Shown piece by piece: positions 40,873-51,289 of a stretch of DNA of 64,000 nt. Made by a program: the position numbers and the translations under genes. Every line of letters starts with the position of its first letter. The stretch's first letter is position 1. Under the pieces are notes generated by a model, which saw only the letters and a program-made list of their open reading frames with translations, was not told the origin of the DNA and searched no databases. Source of the stretch: Bacteroidota bacterium (GTDB lineage: Bacteria > Bacteroidota > Bacteroidia > Bacteroidales > UBA12481); NCBI GenBank assembly GCA_018669475.1, contig JABHCC010000036.1, forward strand, positions 17,352 through 81,351, in the 5' to 3' direction.

Positions 40873-41328
40873 CTAGCGTAATCTCTCAACTGCCCTGAGC
40901 ATTAGGTAATCACGCCGTATACCTCGCCATGCCAGGTAACTCAAAATAAGACTAATAATTGGCATGATGGAGAAGAATTGTGCTTGAATATCACCTCCGT
41001 GAAGATTGCGCCCCTGAATTAAATAAAAAATCCCCAAGCCGATCATGCCGAATGTTAGCACCATATTATAAATGGTTAAGCGCATTTGCAATACCCTTCT
41101 TTTATAAAGAAAGAGGCTAAGCAAAGTCAAAATCAGAATAATCGAGCATAAAGCTCTAAGTGGCCAGGCGTTTACAATAACCTTAGCTGAGTCATTAAGT
41201 GCAACAGTACCAATAAAAAGCGTAGCACCATCCTCATGTCCTCCAATCACCGCTAAAGGAAAAAAGTACAGTAGCACTATGGCTACTGCACTTATAATTA
41301 AAAAGACTGATTGAATTCTTTGAATCAT
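40873..41328 (-). CDS. DUF4293-like four-TM membrane protein
   Basis: MIQRIQSVFLIISAVAIVLLYFFPLA..., four TM segments. Confidence 0.75.
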   Translation of the reverse strand: MIQRIQSVFLIISAVAIVLLYFFPLAVIGGHEDGATLFIGTVALNDSAKVIVNAWPLRALCSIILILTLLSLFLYKRRVLQMRLTIYNMVLTFGMIGLGIFYLIQGRNLHGGDIQAQFFSIMPIISLILSYLAWRGIRRDYLMLRAVERLR

Positions 41329-41361
41329 AATCCAATGAATTTCAGAATATTATTAAACTGA

Positions 41362-42180
41362 CTAGTTGCTACCGCCTAAAATCAATGGTAAACCATCTTT
41401 ACCACTTCCGATAATAACTGTTTTTGAATTTGGAGATTCAGACAATTTCAAGGTTGCTTCTATACCACGCATCCTTAACAGGTTTGGTGTAAGAGAACTG
41501 TTGATAATTTTGTTAGCAGTTGCTTCACCTTCGGCGCCAATTCTTTTTCTTTCTGCCTCAGATTTCTCTCGGTCAAGTTTATATTGATAAGCCAAGGCTT
41601 CCTGTTCCTGAGTCAATTTGCTTTCAATTGCATCCTTAATTCCTTGTGGTAAATTAATAGACCTGATAAGTAAGGCTCGCATATTGATAAAATTACCTGT
41701 TAAAACAGCTTGAGTTTCAGTGATAATCGCTTGTTCAACCTCAGCACGTTTTGTAGAGTATATCTCTTCTGCGGTAAAACGCCCAGCCACCTGTCTGACT
41801 GAAGATCTGACTTCAGGTACGACTAATTGCTGGATATATCCTTTACCGAAAGTTTGATGCAAATAACCGATGTTTTCATAAATAGGATTGAATCGAACGG
41901 ATATGTCAATGTTGATAGATAAACCATTCTTGTCAAGAATATCCATTGTTTCTTCGCTCTGCTGTTCTTTTACATTATAGATATGCATGTCATTCCAGGG
42001 AGCAATAATTAAAAAGCCAGGCTCATAAATATTTTCCAGATCGAGTCCTGAAGTAAATTTGCGAAAGATCACTCCGCGATCACCAGGCTGAATTGTCAGG
42101 AACATTTGCGAACCAAAAATTACAAGTACCAGAAGAATAACTCCACCGGCAACTAAAAAGGGGGTTAATTGTTTTTTCAT
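41362..42180 (-). CDS. Prohibitin/SPFH-domain family protein
   Basis: IQPGDRGVIFRKFTSGLD...FTAEEIYSTKRAEVEQAI...EREKSEAERKRIGAEGEA-type C-terminus. Confidence 0.92.
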   Translation of the reverse strand: MKKQLTPFLVAGGVILLVLVIFGSQMFLTIQPGDRGVIFRKFTSGLDLENIYEPGFLIIAPWNDMHIYNVKEQQSEETMDILDKNGLSINIDISVRFNPIYENIGYLHQTFGKGYIQQLVVPEVRSSVRQVAGRFTAEEIYSTKRAEVEQAIITETQAVLTGNFINMRALLIRSINLPQGIKDAIESKLTQEQEALAYQYKLDREKSEAERKRIGAEGEATANKIINSSLTPNLLRMRGIEATLKLSESPNSKTVIIGSGKDGLPLILGGSN

Positions 42181-42291
42181 GATGTTACATTAAATATTTA
42201 CTAATTTGTATTCTAGCTGCAAATTTAACCAATTTTAATTGCTTCGCTTAGCCATTGCTTGTTAATATTGTATTTTTGATAGCTTTGTTTT

Positions 42292-43185
42292 ATGTCTAAG
42301 AATACAGCTTATCAAGCATCGGAGTTAATTATTAATCCTGATTCGTCAATTTTTCATTTGCACATTAAGCCTGGAACACTGGCAGATACAATTATCCTGG
42401 TTGGTGATCCTCAGCGGGTTGACATGGTATCGAGCTTCTTTGATTCAATTGAATCAAAGACACATAACCGTGAATTTTATACTATTACCGGACAATTCAA
42501 GGGGATGCCGGTAACAGTATTGTCAACAGGTATTGGAACGGATAATATAGATATTGTGATGAATGAATTGGATGCAGTTGTCAATATTGACTTTGAAAGC
42601 CGTACTGATAACACTGAATTTAAGAAACTAAGACTTATTCGCATAGGAACTTCCGGAGCAATACAAGAAGATATAGATCCAGGCTCAGTAATACTGAGCA
42701 AATACGCAATTGGTTTCGATGGTTTATTAAACTTTTATAAAGAGAGGGATAATGTATGTGATAGCGGACTCGAAAAATTATTTGTCACCCAGGCAAATTG
42801 GTCTGATCGCCTCTCTGCCCCATATTGTATTGAAGTTTCCTCAGAGCTTGAAGCTATAATGCCAGCTGAGTATTATAGAGGTATTACTGCTTCAGCCAAT
42901 GGGTTTTACGCTCCACAGGGAAGGGCTATCAGAGGAGATTTGGCATTTCCTGGGCTAATTGATCAAATGGCATCAATCTCTTACGATGGCTATCGCTTAA
43001 GCAATTTCGAAATGGAGTGTTCTGCACTATATGGTTTATCACGAATTCTTGGACATGAGGCTTTAACTGTTTGTGGTATAATAGCCAACAGGGTATCAAA
43101 AAATTTTATAGGTGATTATAAAACTATGATGCATACAATTATTGATACAGTACTTAATCGCTTACGGGATAATTATCATGCCTGA
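42292..43185 (+). CDS. Nucleoside (uridine-type) phosphorylase
   Basis: LVGDPQRVDMVSSFFD...TGIGTDNIDIVMNEL...IRIGTSGAIQEDIDPGSVI...NFEMECSALYGLSRILG. Confidence 0.88.
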   Translation: MSKNTAYQASELIINPDSSIFHLHIKPGTLADTIILVGDPQRVDMVSSFFDSIESKTHNREFYTITGQFKGMPVTVLSTGIGTDNIDIVMNELDAVVNIDFESRTDNTEFKKLRLIRIGTSGAIQEDIDPGSVILSKYAIGFDGLLNFYKERDNVCDSGLEKLFVTQANWSDRLSAPYCIEVSSELEAIMPAEYYRGITASANGFYAPQGRAIRGDLAFPGLIDQMASISYDGYRLSNFEMECSALYGLSRILGHEALTVCGIIANRVSKNFIGDYKTMMHTIIDTVLNRLRDNYHA

Positions 43186-44071
43186 TAAACTTAAACACTT
43201 GCTGAGCCTGCTTGACGATCCAGACGAAGAAATATATTTGCAGGTACGAAATGAGTTAATCCGATTCGGGCCTGAAATTCTGCCAGATCTTGAAAAGTAC
43301 TGGGCTGTGGGAGAAAATTCATTATTCACTACCAGATTACATAACCTCATAGAAAATATAAGGTTCAATCTTTTGTATTCTGATTGGTTTTCATGGAGGC
43401 AACAAGCAGAACCTGATTTACTAAATGGTGCTGTTCTAATTGATCAAATAAGTGATCATAATGTATCTGAATCAACTCTTAGTGATAGCATTAAGCCTTT
43501 CATAAGTGAAACATGGCTAGAAATCAATGAACGTTTAACAGCTTTAGAGAAGATCAGGATTTTAAATTATGTTGTTTTTACAAAAAACCGTATTTCCCTG
43601 ATTCAAAAGCTCCCACCCTTGTCTAAGAGCTACTTCCTGAGCAATCTTTTTAAATTCAAAACAGGGAATAGCTATACAATATCTATGCTATACCTGTTAA
43701 TATGCAGAGAACTTAAATTACCTGTGTATGGTATTCTGTATGATGATCTTTTTCTGTTAGCCTATCTGGATACTGTAGTGCCTGTTTTAAAAGAGCCAAA
43801 AGACTTATCTACGATTCCGATACTGTTCTTCATCCATATAGAACATCAGGGGCAAATATTTGGCAAGCATCAATTCAAAGAACTGATTCATAATTATGAA
43901 ACTAAGGATCAAGCTATACAGCCTGTGATAATCCCGGATCATATAGCCGTTAAGGCTGTTTTGAACGGTGTCTTGTTAGCTAGTAATAAGGAAAGAAAAG
44001 CAAAAAGAGTGAAAAGAATTAGAAAGATTCTCAGATTATGGGATGAATCATCGAACATGCCTGATGAATAG
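43178..44071 (+). CDS. Transglutaminase-like (SirB1-type) protein
   Basis: KIRILNYVVFTKNRI...GNSYTISMLYLLICRELKLPVYGILYDD; start corrected to Met 43178. Confidence 0.65.
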   Translation: MPDKLKHLLSLLDDPDEEIYLQVRNELIRFGPEILPDLEKYWAVGENSLFTTRLHNLIENIRFNLLYSDWFSWRQQAEPDLLNGAVLIDQISDHNVSESTLSDSIKPFISETWLEINERLTALEKIRILNYVVFTKNRISLIQKLPPLSKSYFLSNLFKFKTGNSYTISMLYLLICRELKLPVYGILYDDLFLLAYLDTVVPVLKEPKDLSTIPILFFIHIEHQGQIFGKHQFKELIHNYETKDQAIQPVIIPDHIAVKAVLNGVLLASNKERKAKRVKRIRKILRLWDESSNMPDE

Positions 44072-44214
44072 TATCTTGTGATCAGATAATCGACTTTCAC
44101 TGTTTTTACATTCAAAAAGCTGCTAATTTCATAATCAGATTATTATTTTTTTTCTATTTTTGCAAACCCAATGGCGGATTAGTGCCTTGGCGGTGTGATT
44201 TTTGAATATAGAAT

Positions 44215-44302
44215 GCCCAGATGGCGGAATTGGTAGACGCGCATGGTTGAGGGCCATGTGACCGTAATGGTCGTGCAAGTTCGATTCTTGTTCTGGGCAC
44301 CA
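44215..44302 (+). tRNA. tRNA-Leu (anticodon GAG), CCA encoded
   Basis: GCCCAGA/TCTGGGC acceptor, long variable arm, anticodon loop TTGAGGG, 3' ACCA. Confidence 0.97.
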
Positions 44303-44340
44303 AAAAGAGTTCTAATAAAAGTATTGCATTAATTATGCCC

Positions 44341-44424
44341 GCCCAGATGGCGGAATTGGTAGACGCGCTAGTTTCAGGGACTAGTGGCCTTTTGGTCGTG
44401 CAGGTTCGATTCCTGTTCTGGGCA
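44341..44424 (+). tRNA. tRNA-Leu (anticodon CAG)
   Basis: Same acceptor and D-arm, anticodon loop TTCAGGG, long variable arm; CCA not encoded (ACAAA). Confidence 0.97.
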
Positions 44425-44430
44425 CAAAAA

Positions 44431-44460
44431 AGTCAACTCGAGCTTGAGTTGACTTTTTTT
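44431..44460 (+). terminator. Terminator after tRNA-Leu pair
   Basis: agtcaactc-gagctt-gagttgact followed by T-run. Confidence 0.88.
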
Positions 44461-44495
44461 GTTTTATTCAGAAACAGGATAGTTCAATAAGTCCT

Positions 44496-44503
44496 TATCT
44501 TTG
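44496..44503 (+). promoter_or_regulatory. Bacteroidota-type -7 element (TATCTTTG) upstream of thrS
   Basis: Exact TAnnTTTG match 21 nt before the thrS ATG. Confidence 0.45.
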
Positions 44504-44524
44504 CGTGTTTAAGTAAAATGAGTT

Positions 44525-46492
44525 ATGATAAAAATTACTTTTCCTGACCAGTCGGTGAGAGAGTTCGATAAAGGAGTTACTGGTCATCAAATTGCAGAAA
44601 GTATTAGCCCTCGATTGGCTAAAGAAGTTATGTCAGTTACCGTAAATGATGATTTATGGGATTTGTCACAACCGATAATGATCGATTCAAGCGTGAAGCT
44701 CCATAAATGGGATGATACGGAAGGAAAACATGCATTCTGGCATTCTTCTGCTCACCTGATGGCCGAAGCTCTCGAGGCTATGTATCCAGGAGTAAAATTC
44801 GGAATAGGACCTGCAATAGAGAATGGATTTTATTATGATGTTGATGTTGGAGAACGAGTGCTGACAGATGCTGATCTACCTGATATTGAAATGAAAATGC
44901 TGGAATTGGCCAGACAGAAGAATAGCTATGAGTTTCAAAATATAACAAAAGCAAAAGCACTGGAGTATTTTGAAAATAAAAATGATGAATATAAGCTGGA
45001 ACTCATTAATGATCTGGAAGATGGTACCATTTCATTTTACAAACAAGGAAATTTCACAGACCTATGTCGAGGACCACATCTGGCAGATACCAGTCCGATA
45101 AAGGCAATCAAAGTACTCAGCATAGCTGGCGCTTATTGGAGAGGTGACGAAACTCGCAAACAGCTCACAAGGATATACGGAATAAGCTTCCCAAAAAAGA
45201 AAATGCTTGATGAGTATCTCTTGATGCTGGAAGAAGCAAAAAAAAGAGATCATCGGAAAATCGGTAAAGAACTTGAATTATTCACATTTTCAAGAAAAGT
45301 TGGAAGCGGTCTGCCCCTATGGTTACCAAAAGGAGCTCAGCTAAGAGAAAGGCTGGAGCAATTCTTAAAAAAAGTACAGGAGAAATATGACTACCAACCT
45401 GTTATTACTCCGCATATTGGACATAAAGATTTATATGAAACATCAGGACATTACGCGAAATATGGAAAGGATTCTTTTCAGCCAATAAATACTCCTACCG
45501 AGGGGGAAGAGTTTCTACTCAAACCAATGAATTGTCCCCATCACTGTGAAATATACAATTCAAAACCACATTCTTATAAAGATTTACCTATAAGATATGC
45601 TGAATTTGGAACTGTATACCGATATGAGCAAAGCGGCGAATTACATGGATTAACACGAGTACGTGGTTTTACTCAGGATGATGCACACATTTTTTGCCGT
45701 CCTGATCAGCTGAAAGAAGAATTTGCAAAAGTTATCGATATTGTATTATATATATTCAAAGTCCTGGAATTCAAGGATTTTGTAACCCAGATATCTTTAC
45801 GAGATCCTGATAATGAAGAAAAATATATTGGTTCAGATGATGTTTGGGAGAAAGCTGAGAAAGCGATAATTGAGGTGACTCAGGAGAAGGGAATGAAAAC
45901 TGTTGTTGAAGTGGGAGAAGCTGCTTTTTATGGTCCGAAACTAGACTTCATTGTTAAGGATGCATTAGGCAGAAAGTGGCAGTTAGGTACGATCCAGGTC
46001 GACTATAATTTACCCGAAAGATTTGAACTCAACTACGTTGGCCAGGATAATCAAAAGCACCGTCCGGTAATGATTCATCGGGCTCCTTTTGGATCAATGG
46101 AACGCTTTGTTGCTGTTCTTATTGAACATACAGCCGGTAAGTTTCCACTATGGCTTACACCAGATCAGGCTATCATTCTGCCTATCAGTGAAAAATACAA
46201 TAATTATGCGCAAAAAGTTTCAAATCTCCTAAATAATTCCGAAATTCGCACCCTCATTGATAAAAGGAATGAAAAGATCGGTAAAAAGATCAGGGATAAT
46301 GAGTTAAGACGAATCCCATACTTACTGATCGTAGGGGAAAATGAAGTAAATGAGGATACAATCTCTGTCAGAAAGCAAGGAGAAGGAGTTATGGGGAATA
46401 TGAAAGTGGATGATTTTGTGCAACTTATTGCTTCTGAGATTGAAAAATTGCTTACGAGTACAGATATTATAAAAACTAATCAGGAGGAATAA
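44525..46492 (+). CDS. thrS: Threonyl-tRNA synthetase
   Basis: TGS domain, [14 protein letters not shown]-type editing domain, class II motifs ([10 protein letters not shown]...[35 protein letters not shown]). Confidence 0.98.
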   Translation: MIKITFPDQSVREFDKGVTGHQIAESISPRLAKEVMSVTVNDDLWDLSQPIMIDSSVKLHKWDDTEGKHAFWHSSAHLMAEALEAMYPGVKFGIGPAIENGFYYDVDVGERVLTDADLPDIEMKMLELARQKNSYEFQNITKAKALEYFENKNDEYKLELINDLEDGTISFYKQGNFTDLCRGPHLADTSPIKAIKVLSIAGAYWRGDETRKQLTRIYGISFPKKKMLDEYLLMLEEAKKRDHRKIGKELELFTFSRKVGSGLPLWLPKGAQLRERLEQFLKKVQEKYDYQPVITPHIGHKDLYETSGHYAKYGKDSFQPINTPTEGEEFLLKPMNCPHHCEIYNSKPHSYKDLPIRYAEFGTVYRYEQSGELHGLTRVRGFTQDDAHIFCRPDQLKEEFAKVIDIVLYIFKVLEFKDFVTQISLRDPDNEEKYIGSDDVWEKAEKAIIEVTQEKGMKTVVEVGEAAFYGPKLDFIVKDALGRKWQLGTIQVDYNLPERFELNYVGQDNQKHRPVMIHRAPFGSMERFVAVLIEHTAGKFPLWLTPDQAIILPISEKYNNYAQKVSNLLNNSEIRTLIDKRNEKIGKKIRDNELRRIPYLLIVGENEVNEDTISVRKQGEGVMGNMKVDDFVQLIASEIEKLLTSTDIIKTNQEE

Positions 46493-47059
46493 ATTATAGC
46501 TTACCCAAGACGACATAACAGACGAGGTTATCGTCCAAAAGATGACCTGAAATATAAATTTCGCATTAACGATCGGATTTTTGCCCCTACTGTCAGAGTT
46601 GTTGGTGAGAATATTACTACATCAGATGTAATGACCCTTAAAGAGGCTCTTCTACTTGCCGATGAACAAGAACTTGATTTGGTGGAAATATCACCAAATG
46701 CTGATCCACCGGTATGTAAGGTAATTGACTACAACAAATTTCTGTATCAACAAAAGAAGAAGCAGAAAGAGTTAAAGTCAAAACAAACAAAAATAGTGGT
46801 AAAGGAGATTCGTTTTGGTCCTCAAACAGATGACCATGACTATAATTTCAAGCTTAAACATGCACAGAAGTTTCTACAGGAAGGTTCGAAAGTAAAAGCC
46901 TATGTGTTTTTCAAAGGTCGTTCCATCCTATTCAAAGAGCAGGGCGAAATACTGTTGTTGAGGTTTGCTCAGGATTTGGAAGAGGAAGGAAAAGTTGAGC
47001 AATTTCCTAAGCTTGAAGGGAAAAGAATGATTATTATTCTGTCCCCTAAGAAAAAGTAA
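46493..47059 (+). CDS. infC: Translation initiation factor IF-3, non-AUG start (ATT 46493 or ATA 46496)
   Basis: Frame open from the thrS stop: (I)(I)[87 protein letters not shown] at 46482-46487. Confidence 0.93.
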   Translation: MIAYPRRHNRRGYRPKDDLKYKFRINDRIFAPTVRVVGENITTSDVMTLKEALLLADEQELDLVEISPNADPPVCKVIDYNKFLYQQKKKQKELKSKQTKIVVKEIRFGPQTDDHDYNFKLKHAQKFLQEGSKVKAYVFFKGRSILFKEQGEILLLRFAQDLEEEGKVEQFPKLEGKRMIIILSPKKK

Positions 47060-47084
47060 TAAGCACATTAAATAGATATATGTA

Positions 47085-47282
47085 ATGCCTAAGATGAAAA
47101 CGAAAGCCAGTGCAAAAAAACGTTTTGTAATTACTGGCTCGGGAAAAATCAAAAGAAAGCACGCGTACAAAAGTCACATTCTGACTAAAAAATCCAAAAA
47201 AAGGAAACGCAATCTACGTTATTTCACTACTGTGAATAAGGCAGATTTAAAGAATGTGAAATTGTTACTTGCAATGAAATAA
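47085..47282 (+). CDS. rpmI: 50S ribosomal protein L35
   Basis: [45 protein letters not shown]. Confidence 0.98.
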   Translation: MPKMKTKASAKKRFVITGSGKIKRKHAYKSHILTKKSKKRKRNLRYFTTVNKADLKNVKLLLAMK

Positions 47283-47373
47283 TTTTTCCTAAAGGTTTAA
47301 CTGTTAATTAACCAGGACACAGTGCTAATGAAGTGTCAGTTTTTGACCGCCTGTTTCTAAAAAAAACAAAAAA

Positions 47374-47727
47374 ATGCCAAGAAGTGTAAATGTAGTCGCA
47401 GCGAGAAGAAGAAGAAAAAAGATTCTCAAAGAAACCAAAGGATATTTTGGTGCTCGCAAAAATGTCTGGACGGTAGCTAAAAATGCTCATGAAAAAGCCT
47501 TGAGCTATGCATACCGTGACCGGAGAACAAAAAAACGTAATTTCCGTGGTTTATGGATTCAGAGAATCAATGCCGGATGTAGAGAACATGGAATGAGCTA
47601 TTCAGTGTTTATGGGAAAACTTCATAAAAAAGGTATCGAGCTGAACAGGAAAGTTTTAGCTGACCTTGCAATGAATCACCCAAAAGCCTTTGCTGAAGTA
47701 GTCAAGAAAATAAAGACAGTCAAGTAG
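47374..47727 (+). CDS. rplT: 50S ribosomal protein L20
   Basis: [67 protein letters not shown]. Confidence 0.98.
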   Translation: MPRSVNVVAARRRRKKILKETKGYFGARKNVWTVAKNAHEKALSYAYRDRRTKKRNFRGLWIQRINAGCREHGMSYSVFMGKLHKKGIELNRKVLADLAMNHPKAFAEVVKKIKTVK

Positions 47728-47753
47728 TAAATAATCTCTGACTTTATATATCG

Positions 47754-47783
47754 GGGAAGTTCCATGTGAGCTTCCCTTTTTTT
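47754..47783 (+). terminator. Terminator after rplT
   Basis: gggaagttc-catgt-gagcttccc followed by T7. Confidence 0.82.
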
Positions 47784-47911
47784 ATATATTTACAAGTATG
47801 AACATAAACTGATGAACCGAGCATGACAAAAGGAAAAAAGATTAACACATACGCGGATGATTGTTTTTGTTATGCGAGCTCCATCCGATAAATAGAAATA
47901 AATATTAACGG

Positions 47912-48637
47912 ATGAACATCGCTTTGATAGGTTATGGGAAAATGGGTAGGACGATTGAAAAGGTTGCTGTATCAAGAGGTCACCATATTCAATCAATTAG
48001 TGATCCTACATTTAATGATAATCAAGAAAACATCAGCATTAATGGAGCTGATGTTGCGATTGAATTTACGAAACCGGCTTCAGCAATCATGAATTATTCA
48101 GCCTGTTTTAAAGCCGGTTTACCCGTAGTAAGCGGAACAACAGGCTGGCTGCATAACTGGTCTCAGCTTAAGGAAATGGTTGAATTGCATAATGCCGGAT
48201 TTTTTTATGCATCAAATTTCAGTTTAGGGGTTAATATTCTACATAAAGTAAATGAAGTTCTGGCTAAGATAATGAATCACCAACCAGACTATAAAGTACA
48301 TATTGAAGAAATTCATCATACTGAGAAAGAAGATGCTCCTAGCGGTACTGCTATTTCGCTTTCTCATGGTATTGAAAACATGCATAATTCTTATCATAGT
48401 TGGATTCTTGATAATCAGGGCTCAATAAATGAAATACCAATTTATGCAAAGCGTGAGAACAAAGTGCCTGGTACTCATACAATTCATTGGAAAAGCGATA
48501 TTGATGAGATTATGATAAAGCATGAAGCTTATAGCAGGGCAGGTTTTGCAACTGGTGCTGTTCTCGCCGCTGAATTTATGATTGGTCGAAGAGGTATATT
48601 TTCTATGGATGAATTATTGGATATGAAACAAAGATAA
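47912..48637 (+). CDS. dapB: 4-hydroxy-tetrahydrodipicolinate reductase
   Basis: MNIALIGYGKMGRTIEK...SGTTGWLHNW...NFSLGVNILHKV...EEIHHTEKEDAPSGTAISL. Confidence 0.96.
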   Translation: MNIALIGYGKMGRTIEKVAVSRGHHIQSISDPTFNDNQENISINGADVAIEFTKPASAIMNYSACFKAGLPVVSGTTGWLHNWSQLKEMVELHNAGFFYASNFSLGVNILHKVNEVLAKIMNHQPDYKVHIEEIHHTEKEDAPSGTAISLSHGIENMHNSYHSWILDNQGSINEIPIYAKRENKVPGTHTIHWKSDIDEIMIKHEAYSRAGFATGAVLAAEFMIGRRGIFSMDELLDMKQR

Positions 48638-48639
48638 CA

Positions 48640-49935
48640 ATGCTCTGGCTCTGGTTTATAAGTTATACTCTGATAGTACTGCTATCTGCCCTTGTGACAG
48701 GATGGATATGGTTATTATTGTTACTATTTATTGGCCTGGATGCTTTTGTTCTTCGAATTCTTAACTGGGAAAAATGGTTTGGGACGATTAATTTTAGAAT
48801 TCCAATCATTCTGCAAGTAATTATTTGGCTTCTTCTAAATTTTCTAATTTTACGAACACTGGTTTTTGATAGTCATTCTACATTGACTACAGGAATGCAG
48901 CAAGAAGTAGTTCGTGGTGACAATGTTATCGTATCTAAAATACATTTTGGGCCCAGACTACCTATCACTCCCCTGAACTTGCCCTTTGCACATCATTATA
49001 TTCCTTTCAGCAGATGTCGCCCTTCTTTTTCACAAAAGATTACTCTTGATTATCGTCGTTTAAATGGCTTAAAATCAATAAAACATGGCGATCTATTAAG
49101 TTTCAACTTTCCTCACGGAGATTCAGTGATTTGTGGTGTTGAAACAATGGATTATTATGCCTTGAAGCGATCAAAAGATGCTCAAGGGGAAAATGTAAGA
49201 ACTGATTTTCTGCATTTCAGACCAGTTGATCGTAGAGAAATGGAGATTAGCCGTTGTGTAGGTTTACCTGGCGATACACTCCAGATACAGAATGGAATAT
49301 TAATGGTAAACGGACAGCAACTATTTGTCACTGGTGAAAGATTTGACTATCTCATTGAACTGAATGATAAAGTATTGCCACGAAAATATCTCGAAAAATT
49401 AGGACTTGACCAAACAGATATAACAATTTTCCCAAATCTTGGCTATGCCCTACCCCTTTTCCCCGAGCAGATCCAAGATGTTCAGAACCGTCCGGAAGTA
49501 AAATCAGTTTCAGCTTATATTCAACCATCTGGTAAAGGAAATTATAATCTTTTTCCGAATGAAGCTTCAATAAGATGGAACAGGGATCAGTTTGGACCAG
49601 TAATTATTCCTAAAAAAAGTCAAACTGTGAATCTTACAAAAGAAAATCTCCCCTTTTATGAAAGAATAATACGCGTTTATGAAGAAAATGAACTCAGAAT
49701 AGGTCCAAATGTAATAATGATCAATGACAGCCTGACTAATAAGTATAGTTTTAAACAGGATTATTATTTTGTCATGGGCGACAACCGGCATCATTCAAGA
49801 GATTCAAGGCATTGGGGTTTTCTGCCGGAGGATCATATCATAGGTAAACCGGTCTTTATTTGGCTATCTTTGCGCACTGATCCTGTAAACGGACGAAAAA
49901 TTAATTGGAAACGTATTTTTTCAGTACTTAAATAA
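48640..49935 (+). CDS. Signal peptidase I paralog, predicted catalytically inactive (nucleophile Ser->Gly, general-base Lys->Ser)
   Basis: S26 fold motifs (GDNVIVSKIHFGPRLPITP; SRCVGLPGDTLQI; MGDNRHHSRDSRHWGFLPEDHIIGK), but TLTTGM instead of IPTSSM and EISRCVG instead of FIKRCVG. Confidence 0.85.
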   Translation: MLWLWFISYTLIVLLSALVTGWIWLLLLLFIGLDAFVLRILNWEKWFGTINFRIPIILQVIIWLLLNFLILRTLVFDSHSTLTTGMQQEVVRGDNVIVSKIHFGPRLPITPLNLPFAHHYIPFSRCRPSFSQKITLDYRRLNGLKSIKHGDLLSFNFPHGDSVICGVETMDYYALKRSKDAQGENVRTDFLHFRPVDRREMEISRCVGLPGDTLQIQNGILMVNGQQLFVTGERFDYLIELNDKVLPRKYLEKLGLDQTDITIFPNLGYALPLFPEQIQDVQNRPEVKSVSAYIQPSGKGNYNLFPNEASIRWNRDQFGPVIIPKKSQTVNLTKENLPFYERIIRVYEENELRIGPNVIMINDSLTNKYSFKQDYYFVMGDNRHHSRDSRHWGFLPEDHIIGKPVFIWLSLRTDPVNGRKINWKRIFSVLK

Positions 49936-49941
49936 TATCAT

Positions 49942-51282
49942 ATGAAGAATATTCCGAGAAAACAATTCATCAAATTCGGAATTGTAGCATTAATCTATTT
50001 ACTATGGGTTATCTGGCTTGGAAACTTTTGGTGGCTTTTAGGCTTAGGATTGATTTTTGACATGTACCTTACCAGGAAGGTGAACTGGACTTTTTGGAAA
50101 AAAAGAGGCAAGAAAAACAATGCTATAGTTGAATGGTTGGATGCTCTGATTTTTGCCCTCGTTGCGGTTACTGCAATAAATATCTTTTTATTCCAGAATT
50201 TCAATATCCCTACCTCATCAATGGAGAAATCATTGCTGGTAGGAGATTATTTGTTTGTAAGTAAGGTTAGCTATGGGCCAAGACTACCTAATACTCCCCT
50301 TTCCTTTCCCTTAGTTCAGCATACATTACCACTGACTGATGATAAGAAGTCGTTTCTAACCTGGATTAAAAAAGACTATAAACGTCTTAAAGGTACCGGA
50401 CAGATAGAGCGCAACAGTCCAATTGTGTTTAATTATCCTGAAGGAGATACTGTTTCAACAGTTATTCAGAGTAATGCCAGCTACTATTCTCTTGTTAAAC
50501 AGGCTGGCAGTCGTGAACGGGTATGGAATGACGAGCAAACTTTCGGACGTATTGTATACCGCCCTGTGGATAAAAGGGAAAATTTCATTAAGCGATGTGT
50601 AGGTATTCCAGGTGATACTCTGGAAGTAATACATAATCAAGTCTTTGTTAACGGTAGCCAACAGATAATTATACCAAAGATTCAGTATAACTACAGGGTA
50701 GTTACAAATGGAACAAAGATCAACTCCAAGATTCTTGAAAGATTAAATGTTTCGAATAATGATTTACAAAGAGCTTTCAATAATGGAGTCTATCGCCTCC
50801 CTTTATATGATGAAAGTGCAGAAGAGCTTCGTAAATTGCCTAATGTTCATGAAGTGGTTAAAGAAGAAATTCAGGCAGGATTTTGGGATGGAAGCACCTT
50901 CCCTTTTTCTGATGACTACAAATGGAACCGGGATAATTACGGTCCGATTTGGATACCTGTTAAAGGAAGCACGGTTGACCTGAACATAAATAACCTCCCT
51001 CTTTATAATAGGATTATTGACGTGTATGAGGAAAATGATCTAAGAACAGAAGGCGATGACATTTATATTAATGATGAATTAGTTGGTTCTTATACTTTCA
51101 AGATGGATTACTATTGGATGATGGGTGACAACCGACACAATAGTGCTGATTCAAGATTCTGGGGATTTGTTCCGGAAGATCATATTGTTGGAAAGCCACT
51201 GTTTATCTACTTTTCACTGAATAAGGATAAAAAATTCCCTGGTAGTATCAGATGGAAAAGAATTCTGAAAAAAATCGAATAA
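49942..51282 (+). CDS. lepB: Signal peptidase I (S26), catalytically intact
   Basis: NFNIPTSSMEKSLLVGD, ENFIKRCVGIPGD, MGDNRHNSADSRFWGFVPEDHIVGK. Confidence 0.95.
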   Translation: MKNIPRKQFIKFGIVALIYLLWVIWLGNFWWLLGLGLIFDMYLTRKVNWTFWKKRGKKNNAIVEWLDALIFALVAVTAINIFLFQNFNIPTSSMEKSLLVGDYLFVSKVSYGPRLPNTPLSFPLVQHTLPLTDDKKSFLTWIKKDYKRLKGTGQIERNSPIVFNYPEGDTVSTVIQSNASYYSLVKQAGSRERVWNDEQTFGRIVYRPVDKRENFIKRCVGIPGDTLEVIHNQVFVNGSQQIIIPKIQYNYRVVTNGTKINSKILERLNVSNNDLQRAFNNGVYRLPLYDESAEELRKLPNVHEVVKEEIQAGFWDGSTFPFSDDYKWNRDNYGPIWIPVKGSTVDLNINNLPLYNRIIDVYEENDLRTEGDDIYINDELVGSYTFKMDYYWMMGDNRHNSADSRFWGFVPEDHIVGKPLFIYFSLNKDKKFPGSIRWKRILKKIE

Positions 51283-51289
51283 TCATTTT

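Noticed and set aside
46631-47059. infC as annotated from ATG 46631
   Set aside because: This start deletes the conserved IF-3 N-terminal segment; replaced by the non-AUG start at 46493/46496.
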